Shown here in pieces: positions 23,826-30,686 of a DNA stretch of 64,000 nucleotides. Source of the DNA: Paenibacillus xylanexedens (lineage in GTDB: Bacteria > Bacillota > Bacilli > Paenibacillales > Paenibacillaceae); the NCBI RefSeq assembly GCF_007676705.1, contig NZ_VEBF01000001.1, positions 620,001 to 684,000 of the forward strand. Reading direction: 5' to 3'. The notes beneath the pieces are model-generated. The model had not been told where the DNA came from. It saw nothing but the letters and a program-made list of their open reading frames with translations, and made no database searches. The position numbers and the translations under genes are program-made. Every line of letters begins with the position of its first letter. Positions within the stretch are counted from its first letter, which is position 1.

Positions 23826-23959
23826 CCCTGTATCCTCATTTCCGGGGTACCTGTTGCCCATCGATGCCTCTATTATACCGCTGCATCAGGGCTTCGGTCA
23901 AAACAAGCCGGAGCTGGCATGCTACATAAAATCGGATAATAATCGCTTCTGAATGTACT

Positions 23960-25249
23960 TTACAAAGCCGTTCGAAAACTTTTGCTTAGGAGCAGCATAC
24001 CTGCTGACATGGCAAGCATAATACCAAAGACGATAAAAAGAACAGGCATGGTCATCCAATCTGCAAGCGCTCCCGAAGCCAAACTCCCAAGGGGTGCGAC
24101 ACTCAGGACAAGCATACTCTGAAGGGCATACACTCTGCCCAGCATTTCGGAAGGGGTAACCTCCATAAGATAGGTAGCCAGCGGTGTCGTAGCCAGTGGA
24201 ATGCCCATCCCCATCAGCAGACAAAAGGTAGCGGCAACCGGCAATTGGAAGGACGTCATATACGCCGGGAGTGCCGTCATCGCATAACTGAGGCCCAACA
24301 TGACTACCCCACTGATGACAAGCACACTTTTACGATAATTCGCTCCCCTTTGTGTCAACCATACACCACTAAGCAACATGCCTCCCACCATCAACCCACT
24401 GAGCAGACTTAATCCCCACGCACCTGCATGCAGCGTTTCAATGACATAGGGTGTACGGAGAACATTGAACGGCATCAGACAGAAATTAACGAAGGCAAAC
24501 AGGATGGAGACGATTAACAATAAGGCATGTTTACGGAGAAAATGAAAAGCTTCAGCCATTTCGGAGAATATACTACTTTTTGAGGATGGAAGAGAATCTA
24601 TTTCATTTGATGTTTTATCTTCACTGTTAGCAGATGTTGATGGTTCAGGATAGCCTACTCTGCTCATAATTAAAGCACTTAGTGCAAACAACCCAGCATC
24701 AATCAGGATCGTCCAGGCAATGCCTATTGTGGCAATGAGTGCACCCGCCACTGCAAGTCCTGCGAGCTCTGCCACTCTGGTTGCGGAAGACGACATGGCA
24801 TTACCAGAGAGCAGCATCGATTGGGGGAGCAATCTGGGCACACTGGACACTTCAGCAGGAACAGTGAAGCATTCCAGCAAAGAATTCAGAATCGTGATGA
24901 CAAACAGATGCCAGACTTCGAGTTGCCCCAGTCCAAACAATAGGGCTGTAATACCCACGAACAACCCGCGACCGGTATTGGTAGTCACAATCACTTTTTT
25001 GGGAGACATGCGATCAACCAAAGCACCGGCGAACAGACCCAGGAGGATATTGGGCAAGAAATTCACCGCCAGCAGCGTACCCATCAGCACTTTCGAACCG
25101 GTTAGAATATATACCATCCAGCTGTATGCAATCGAATCAATGGAATCACCAAATCTGGATACAACTTTACTAAGCATAAACTGCATGTAAGGCCTGATTC
25201 GTATTAATTCACCTATACCTTGTTTGCCAACTGCTGTGCTATCGTTCAT
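23960..25249 (-). CDS. Major facilitator superfamily efflux transporter
   Basis: A 429-residue membrane protein with about 12 hydrophobic segments. The MFS loop 2-3 signature GALVDRMSPKKVIVTTN is at about residues 76-92. The general fold and IRPYMQFMLSKVVSRFGDSI suit the MFS drug/enterobactin exporter group. The start ATG 25249 follows GGGAGTGG. Transcribed in the same direction as the downstream ArsR-type gene, and likely regulated by it. Substrate unknown. Confidence 0.87.
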   Translation of the reverse strand: MNDSTAVGKQGIGELIRIRPYMQFMLSKVVSRFGDSIDSIAYSWMVYILTGSKVLMGTLLAVNFLPNILLGLFAGALVDRMSPKKVIVTTNTGRGLFVGITALLFGLGQLEVWHLFVITILNSLLECFTVPAEVSSVPRLLPQSMLLSGNAMSSSATRVAELAGLAVAGALIATIGIAWTILIDAGLFALSALIMSRVGYPEPSTSANSEDKTSNEIDSLPSSKSSIFSEMAEAFHFLRKHALLLIVSILFAFVNFCLMPFNVLRTPYVIETLHAGAWGLSLLSGLMVGGMLLSGVWLTQRGANYRKSVLVISGVVMLGLSYAMTALPAYMTSFQLPVAATFCLLMGMGIPLATTPLATYLMEVTPSEMLGRVYALQSMLVLSVAPLGSLASGALADWMTMPVLFIVFGIMLAMSAGMLLLSKSFRTAL

Positions 25250-25265
25250 GGCTTTCCACTCCCTA

Positions 25266-25303
25266 ACGTTAAAATATTTTTCATGTTAATTTTATTTTAA
25301 CGT
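25266..25303. promoter_or_regulatory. Palindromic operator candidate upstream of MFS gene
   Basis: Perfect 11-bp inverted repeat ACGTTAAAATA (25266-25276) and TATTTTAACGT (25293-25303), with a further half-site TTTTAACG near 25340, 17-90 bp upstream of the MFS start. A winged-helix regulator site is likely. Confidence 0.6.
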
Positions 25304-25427
25304 AAGTTATGCAGAAATCAATACCTCCGTGAAAATAATTTTAACGATAAGTAAGAAAAGTGAAATTTCGCTCTTCTTTCAGATGATTCGTAAGCAACAG
25401 CGGACCTTTTGATCCACTTCCTATACA

Positions 25428-25453
25428 CAAAAAACAGACCACATGTGGTCTGT
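25428..25453 (-). terminator. Terminator of barnase/barstar operon
   Basis: Perfect palindrome AACAGACCACATGTGGTCTG plus TT, followed on the minus strand by a T run. It lies 40 bp after the barstar stop. Confidence 0.85.
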
Positions 25454-25494
25454 TAGGTTGGGCTAATCGTATTAGAACTGCCTTCATTGTCTCC

Positions 25495-25770
25495 CTACTT
25501 CTCAACACGCAATTGAAATCCGGACTGCTCAGCCTGTACCTCGAGCATCAGATCGCGTACCCGGTCTGCTTCATTCCCCAGTCGTTCTTGGCTGATTCGG
25601 TAGTTGGTCCATTTTAGCTCAAGTGGAAATTCAATCGTACCCGTCAGACAATCCCACAAAGCGTCGAGATTACCGCCATAAAAATCCGGCAGATGCAGCT
25701 TATCCTTTAATTGCTGATGAAGTTCAGCGCTACTAGCAAATTCTTGTCCATCCAGAATCACAATATTCAT
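25495..25770 (-). CDS. Barstar-family ribonuclease inhibitor
   Basis: A 91-residue protein with MNIVILDGQEFASSAELHQQ and LPDFYGGNLDALWDCLTGTI, the barstar fold signature; the acidic Asp in DFYGGNLDALWD region plugs the barnase active site. It acts in the cytosol to block any enzyme retained inside the cell. AAGGAAGG precedes ATG 25770. It lies 15 bp downstream of the ribonuclease gene, a classic immunity-type pair. Confidence 0.92.
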   Translation of the reverse strand: MNIVILDGQEFASSAELHQQLKDKLHLPDFYGGNLDALWDCLTGTIEFPLELKWTNYRISQERLGNEADRVRDLMLEVQAEQSGFQLRVEK

Positions 25771-25784
25771 GGCTGTTCCTTCCT

Positions 25785-26225
25785 TTATTTCATCCGTGTA
25801 AATGATGCATAGTGGTCTGTCGTTTTGTAGATGAGTCCATCATTGGAGTACACGATCCGATCCGAATTACGGAAACCGGAAGTATAGTTGATATCCGCTT
25901 CACGCCATGTACGTCCGCTTGCTGCGGGCAGAAGACCCTCCCGATTACCGAATGTGTCTCCGCCGATGCTTTTCCCGGGAGCGACGACAGCCAAGTTTCC
26001 TTTTGACGCTACCCAGCCGAGTCCGGTTGCCTGTGATTTGGTAATAAAGTTACATGGTAACGTTCCGTTTGCACTCAAATAGTTTGCTACACCCGTAAAC
26101 GTATTGATAATGGTACATGTTGCAGCAGATGCCTTCTGCTGTGGAACTGGAGTGAGCTGTGAACCTGTGAGGAAAACGAACGTTAACAACAATGCCAGTA
26201 CAGCGGTTGATAGTAATCTTTTCAT
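25785..26225 (-). CDS. Secreted barnase-type ribonuclease
   Basis: A 146-residue protein with a Sec signal peptide (LLSTAVLALLLTFVFLTG, likely cleavage near ASA-A about residue 34-36) and the mature barnase domain. Catalytic residues correspond to Glu in WREADINY, Arg in NSDRIVYS and His in TTDHYASF. Two cysteines (CTI and LPCNF) could form a disulfide, unlike B. amyloliquefaciens barnase. The start ATG 26225 follows GGGAGG. It degrades RNA extracellularly; the barstar gene follows directly. Confidence 0.93.
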   Translation of the reverse strand: MKRLLSTAVLALLLTFVFLTGSQLTPVPQQKASAATCTIINTFTGVANYLSANGTLPCNFITKSQATGLGWVASKGNLAVVAPGKSIGGDTFGNREGLLPAASGRTWREADINYTSGFRNSDRIVYSNDGLIYKTTDHYASFTRMK

Positions 26226-26267
26226 TAATTCGGCCTCCCGATCCTTCGAAGTAGATGAACCTGTCAC

Positions 26268-26426
26268 GATATGTGTTCTGTAAGCCGCAACGCTCTAGTT
26301 GGATGTTCTGCTAGATTATAGTAAACAAGTCATCTCATGACTATTTATATCACACCATTTTGGTAGAAATATCAAATCAAGGAGTTTAAATTGTAAAATA
26401 TTATATTTACAACATTTTAAGACAGA
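26268..26426. other. Promoter region of barnase operon
   Basis: An AT-rich stretch with no ORF. It contains the upstream side of the ribonuclease gene, but a single convincing sigma-A promoter could not be chosen. Confidence 0.4.
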
Positions 26427-26460
26427 AAAAAAAGACTCTCATATCTAAATATGGAGTCTA
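26427..26460 (-). terminator. Terminator of RTP-like/oxidoreductase operon
   Basis: AGACTC...ATAT/ATAT...GAGTCT stem with an eight-T run on the minus strand, 30 bp after the oxidoreductase stop. Confidence 0.85.
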
Positions 26461-26490
26461 CATGTTCTAGTATGTTTGGTTTGAATGGGT

Positions 26491-27498
26491 CTAATCGATC
26501 AGCTGCACACGTTGACGAGTTCGTGCCGATTCCAGGCACGCATCAATGACACGCATGTTCTGAATGGTATTTTCCGGACTGAAAGGCAAGGCTTCTCCTT
26601 CAAGTACAGCAGCTGCAAACGTCTCCGCCTGAAGCACATAGGAATTGGATACCGATACACGTTCCTCACGACTGACCGAATCCGTGTGCACAATAATCTG
26701 AGGTGGAATATCACTGTTCTCCCAGCCAAATACTTTTGGCAGTTCGATTCGCCCATCCGTACCCAGGATCTCCATCTCTGCTCTTCCTGAAGCCCACATG
26801 CCACAGTCAAAGGTTAAGGCTACCGAATTCGGAAATTCTACCAGTCCCGAGGCCATCATATCTACTCCATCATGCTCGTCCGAAAATAGAGCGTGTACTG
26901 TCACCGCTTCCGGCTCTTGTCCCAGATACATCCGGGCCGCCGAGATCGGATATACGCCAAGATCGAATAAAGATCCGCCGCCCATCTCTCTTTTGAATCT
27001 TACATTCTCCTTATCATCAGCGGTATTACAGGTGAAGTTACCATGGATGGCTCTGACAGTGCCAATCTCCCCGCTGGCTATAATTTCTTGTACACGTCTG
27101 TGCTTGGGATGATATCGATACATAATCGCTTCTGCAAATAGAACGCCTTGCTGATGACATACCTCAATCATTTCTGCCGATTCATCTGCATTCAGGGCAG
27201 CAGGTTTCTCACACAACACGTGTTTGCCAGCCTGTGCAGCTTTAATGGTCCATTCTTTGTGCATATGGTTAGGCAAAGGAATGTAGACGGCTTCGATGTC
27301 CGGATCAGCGATGAGCTCTTCATAACTGCCATACGCTCTGGCAATGCCGAGTTCTTCGGCAAGGGTTTCCGCCTTTTCTTTGCTGCGGCTGGCAATCGCC
27401 AACACCTCACCACGCTCAGACTGCTGGATCGCCGGAATGACTGCATTTTTGGCAATGGTTGACGTACCGAGTACACCCCACTGTAACTGTCTGTTCAT
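26491..27498 (-). CDS. Gfo/Idh/MocA family oxidoreductase
   Basis: A 335-residue dehydrogenase with the Rossmann motif GVLGTSTIAKNAV at the N-terminus, CEKPAAL near residue 95 (catalytic Lys) and GGGSLFDLGVYPI (about 165-177), as in dimeric dihydrodiol/glucose-fructose oxidoreductase-like proteins. The start at ATG 27498 follows AAGGAAG; an ATG two codons earlier is inside the ribosome site. It overlaps the stop of the RTP-like gene, so the two are co-translated. No functional link between them is known. Confidence 0.86.
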   Translation of the reverse strand: MNRQLQWGVLGTSTIAKNAVIPAIQQSERGEVLAIASRSKEKAETLAEELGIARAYGSYEELIADPDIEAVYIPLPNHMHKEWTIKAAQAGKHVLCEKPAALNADESAEMIEVCHQQGVLFAEAIMYRYHPKHRRVQEIIASGEIGTVRAIHGNFTCNTADDKENVRFKREMGGGSLFDLGVYPISAARMYLGQEPEAVTVHALFSDEHDGVDMMASGLVEFPNSVALTFDCGMWASGRAEMEILGTDGRIELPKVFGWENSDIPPQIIVHTDSVSREERVSVSNSYVLQAETFAAAVLEGEALPFSPENTIQNMRVIDACLESARTRQRVQLID

Positions 27499-27500
27499 GC

Positions 27501-27881
27501 TCATCTTCCTTTCGTACCGTAATTGTCCTCATCTGCCTTGTGTAACATGCCGAGACAACGATCCAGATCCGTTTTGACCTGTTTCTTGTATAATTCAGCT
27601 TTCTCCGCACCATCATCCGTGAAGTGATATAGAACGATTTCCTGAAAATCGACCTTTGGATCACTGCCCTTCAGCTTCTTCGTGCGATAAAATACACCCT
27701 GCTGTACCAATTCATGTAATGCCCGATATACTTCGCTCTGGGGTGGTACATAACCGTAGTCTTTGAATTCCTGCTTCATCGCCTCCAGCATCTCGTAACC
27801 ATACCCCCTGTGCTGTTCAACCATCGTAATCAGATAGAGCTTGATAAATGCCCGTTGTGCAATCATAAAAGCCACGTTCAT
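27501..27881 (-). CDS. Replication terminator protein (RTP) homologue / PadR-like winged helix
   Basis: A 126-residue winged-helix protein. QRAFIKLYLITMVEQHRGYG, QEFKDYGYVPPQSEVYRALH and VLYHFTDDGAEKAELYKKQ, then VKTDLDRC, follow the order and wording I recall for Bacillus subtilis RTP, which binds Ter sites as a dimer and arrests replication forks. It could equally be a PadR-type repressor, since the folds are related. The start is ATG 27881 or GTG 27875 (the better ribosome spacing from AGGAGG); the long upstream extension is rejected because RTP is about 122 residues. Overlaps the oxidoreductase gene. Confidence 0.75.
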   Translation of the reverse strand: MNVAFMIAQRAFIKLYLITMVEQHRGYGYEMLEAMKQEFKDYGYVPPQSEVYRALHELVQQGVFYRTKKLKGSDPKVDFQEIVLYHFTDDGAEKAELYKKQVKTDLDRCLGMLHKADEDNYGTKGR

Positions 27882-27899
27882 ACCCCTCCTGTCAGAACC

Positions 27900-28243
27900 T
27901 ATATATCTAGTATTATAAAACTTATGTTCGGGTTCTGCCATCTTTCTCCGCTTTGCCTCCCTTTTATCGATCTTATAAGAGGGCGAGAAAGTAATGGTGT
28001 GAATACGCACCAACATAGAGGAAGCACAGTAACAGGTTTACTTTTGTGAATTTTTCATGTAATGAAATTTTAAAATAACCTTAAAAGTCGGTATATCCAG
28101 GAGATAATATGAGCCATGCCAATTCCATGTATTAAACACAAGGATGCAACGCTCGCAATTTTGCTCGCATCGGTGTGCCTGTGCTTCTGCAATACTTCCT
28201 TTATGCCTTTACTTTGTTATGAATTTTTCATATGTTGATATAT
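27900..28243. other. Intergenic region upstream of RTP-like gene
   Basis: About 340 bp without a convincing gene. AGAACC (27894 onward) and GGGTTCT (near 27931) form an inverted pair straddling a TATATATCTAGTATTATAA stretch, a possible promoter/operator. TTCCATGTATTAAACAC near 28,120 only weakly resembles a B. subtilis Ter core; not a supported call. Confidence 0.35.
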
Positions 28244-29392
28244 TCATTTATTGCGAACAGACTTTGGTACGGTTCCCACAATCCATTTACCCCAGCTTAC
28301 GCGGGAGATGAGCCATGTCAGCACACAGGATAAGGCGAGAGCCAACAACCAGGTGATGATCATTCGAACGACAGGGTTCCAGCCCATAGCGACATAAAAC
28401 AGTTCATCCGGAATGTAGCTGTACCGCAGCATCAACATATGCATCAGATATCCGCCGTACGATACACCACCAATCCATCCAAGCAATTGTATAGCCTTGA
28501 AATTATGCAACTTACCAGCCAGTTGATACATGACCATAATCGAAGCAATTAGAAAGAGTGCCATATCAGGACGGATCAGGCTGACCGTATAAAACGTAAT
28601 TTTGATTCCCTCCGGCTTCTGAAACTCCAGCATTAATAAATATGTAAACCGAAGACCCAGCACAATAAACATCGTCCAATATACCCAACGTAACCGATGA
28701 ATCCATTCATTCCAGCGCTGGACAGATAATCCCGCCGCTGCACCAAGCACAAAATAAATAAAGAAATAGAGGAAATTGCGGTCTGCATACGTTGTAAAAG
28801 CATCCGTCAGTACCGGGATATTCAGCCATTCCATGAATCTGGCGATGTTACCTAATTGATCTGCAAGCACCAGATACACAGCACCCGTAATCAGCAGCGC
28901 AAACATGCGGCCCTTGGCCTCATATCGGTTATATACATAACGAATGGCTCGCAAGAAGAGCGGAAATAACAGATAAAACTGGATCAGCATAATAATGTAC
29001 CAGAAGTGTGAAGTTGTTTTGCCAGTAATCAGCTTCAGGCCAAGGTCTGGGATGTCATTCCATCCGAATCCGGTCCAGCCTCGCGGTGCAAGTGTAAAGT
29101 AGATGAGTGACCAGACAAGATAAGGAACGATGACATCGGTTACTCTTTTTCTCATGAACTGGCCATAATGCAGCTTGTCTCCCGTGTTATAAAAAAGCAC
29201 CATACCTGTTATGAATATGAACAAAGGAACTGCAAATTTGGAGAGCATCAGCAGTATAGCCAATAACACGCCATCCTCCAGTCTCGTTTCCGGTACAAGG
29301 GAGTAATGTGCAATGGAGTGCTGGAGAACCACTGCTGCAAAGGCTATTCCCCTCAAGCTCTCAATTTCTGTAATACGTTCTCTGCGAGGCAT
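28244..29392 (-). CDS. Acyltransferase 3 family membrane protein
   Basis: A 382-residue, roughly ten-helix membrane protein with ITEIESLRGIAFAAVVLQHS (conserved Arg and His of the family, about residues 7-26), RFLAPLFIF-like KFAVPLFIFITGMVLFY, and RKRVTDVIVPYLVWSLIYF. It transfers acyl groups, often acetyl, to extracytoplasmic sugars or peptidoglycan. The start ATG 29392 follows AAAGGACGG. Divergent to the DUF202 gene. The acceptor is unknown. Confidence 0.88.
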   Translation of the reverse strand: MPRRERITEIESLRGIAFAAVVLQHSIAHYSLVPETRLEDGVLLAILLMLSKFAVPLFIFITGMVLFYNTGDKLHYGQFMRKRVTDVIVPYLVWSLIYFTLAPRGWTGFGWNDIPDLGLKLITGKTTSHFWYIIMLIQFYLLFPLFLRAIRYVYNRYEAKGRMFALLITGAVYLVLADQLGNIARFMEWLNIPVLTDAFTTYADRNFLYFFIYFVLGAAAGLSVQRWNEWIHRLRWVYWTMFIVLGLRFTYLLMLEFQKPEGIKITFYTVSLIRPDMALFLIASIMVMYQLAGKLHNFKAIQLLGWIGGVSYGGYLMHMLMLRYSYIPDELFYVAMGWNPVVRMIITWLLALALSCVLTWLISRVSWGKWIVGTVPKSVRNK

Positions 29393-29454
29393 ACATTCAG
29401 CCGTCCTTTCTTGGTTTTACGATAAAAACAAAGTACAATGAAGCCGTAGATCTG

Positions 29455-29856
29455 ATGAACGGAGTGATTCATATTTCTTTAACTGACAAGGAGTTAACCA
29501 CTATCGACTCCAAGTATGTGCAGCAACATCTGGCTAACGAGCGAACTTTTCTGGCATGGGTACGCACCGGTATTGCCATGGCAGGCATCGGTTTTCTTGC
29601 TGCAGGATTTGGCTTCAATTCCTCGGCTTATGACCGTCTTGCGCACATTGCCGCGATTATCACAGGTATCACTTCTCTGGTTGGCGGTATATCCATCATT
29701 TTATATTCGGCAGCGGCCTATCATCGGAAGCGTACACAAATCAATGAACAGACGTTTCAGGCATCGACCGGATTAATCCGGTTTCTTACCATGATGCTTC
29801 TGGTGATAGGACTCGCTTTGGCTATTCTGCTGTATGTATTGTTATTCCCTGCCTGA
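29455..29856 (+). CDS. DUF202 (YidH-like) membrane protein
   Basis: A 133-residue protein with LANERTFLAWVRTGIAMAG (residues about 26-44), the DUF202 hallmark, and three transmembrane helices. Function unknown; homologues are small inner-membrane proteins. The ribosome site before ATG 29455 is weak (no clear AGGAGG), so an internal start cannot be excluded, but the family motif sits close to the N-terminus as expected. Confidence 0.83.
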   Translation: MNGVIHISLTDKELTTIDSKYVQQHLANERTFLAWVRTGIAMAGIGFLAAGFGFNSSAYDRLAHIAAIITGITSLVGGISIILYSAAAYHRKRTQINEQTFQASTGLIRFLTMMLLVIGLALAILLYVLLFPA

Positions 29857-29906
29857 CTGGGTAAAAACACCACCGTCATTTATTATGTACAACTATAACA
29901 CAGGGA

Positions 29907-29937
29907 CAAAAGCCGGCTTCCCTTAAGGAAACCGGCT
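29907..29937 (-). terminator. Terminator of general stress protein gene
   Basis: AGCCGG-TTCC/GGAA-CCGGCT hairpin with TTTT on the minus strand, between convergent DUF202 and stress-protein genes. Confidence 0.75.
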
Positions 29938-29972
29938 AATGACCATCTTGTGGATCATATATGTCATTTTAT

Positions 29973-30578
29973 TTACAGGAAAGTATTATTACCCAATCGA
30001 GCTGCCTTGCTTTGGGCTTCCAATCTGCGTTCTTCCATGTCCAGATCCGGACGTTCGGCAGGCACATCTCCGCGATGAGCTGCTTCGGCTCTGTCTCGGT
30101 TAATCTGACTGTTGCCGCTGAACACATCGTACACATCGGAGTCCCGATCCGTAGAATCTACGAGCAGCAGGATTTTACCATTTTGTACATACTCCTCATA
30201 CTGTCTGGCATCCTCTTCCGGAATACCAAGACCTACTAATCCACCCACCAGTCCACCAGCTCCCGCACCTACAGCTGCACCGGTAAATGCTGCTGCAATG
30301 GGGCCTGCGGCCAGAATGGGACCTATGCCGGGTATGGCCAGTGCACCGATACCTGCGAGCAGACCAGCTACGCCACCAAGTACACCACCTGTTGCTGCAC
30401 CAGCAGCCACGCCTTCAGGGGCTTTCGTCCCTGTCTCTTCCCGAATCGCCTTCAGTTCATCCCGATCTTGCGTAACCACGGAGATTTCGTCTGAAGTGAA
30501 TCCTTGTGCTTTCAGACCCTCGATAGCCTGCGATGCTTCACGTTCTGTATTAAACACACCTACGATTTTCTTCTGCAT
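29973..30578 (-). CDS. General stress protein with glycine-zipper region (GSP17M/YflT-like)
   Basis: A 201-residue protein. The N-terminal about 65 residues (KIVGVFNTEREASQAIEGLK) form the ferredoxin-like YflT domain of heat/general stress proteins. Residues about 60-120 are Gly/Ala-rich with glycine-zipper spacing, likely membrane-associating. The C-terminal charged tail carries a second regulatory-like segment. GAGGAGGG precedes ATG 30578. Often under sigma-B in relatives; no sigma-B promoter was confirmed here. Confidence 0.83.
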   Translation of the reverse strand: MQKKIVGVFNTEREASQAIEGLKAQGFTSDEISVVTQDRDELKAIREETGTKAPEGVAAGAATGGVLGGVAGLLAGIGALAIPGIGPILAAGPIAAAFTGAAVGAGAGGLVGGLVGLGIPEEDARQYEEYVQNGKILLLVDSTDRDSDVYDVFSGNSQINRDRAEAAHRGDVPAERPDLDMEERRLEAQSKAARLGNNTFL

Positions 30579-30686
30579 AGTAAATCCCTCCTCATCTTAT
30601 TGAGTGGTTCGCTATGTTATTACCCGCCCTGTTTTCTTTCAAACGCTTGCAATCCATATACTAATCTGAAAAGACAAATTAATTCA

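Noticed and set aside
28100-28140. Ter site for the RTP-like protein
   Set aside because: Only a weak partial resemblance to the B. subtilis core; no second overlapping half-site.
30112-30603. 163-codon plus-strand ORF opposite the general stress protein
   Set aside because: Low-complexity Pro/Ala/Ser shadow of the glycine-zipper region.
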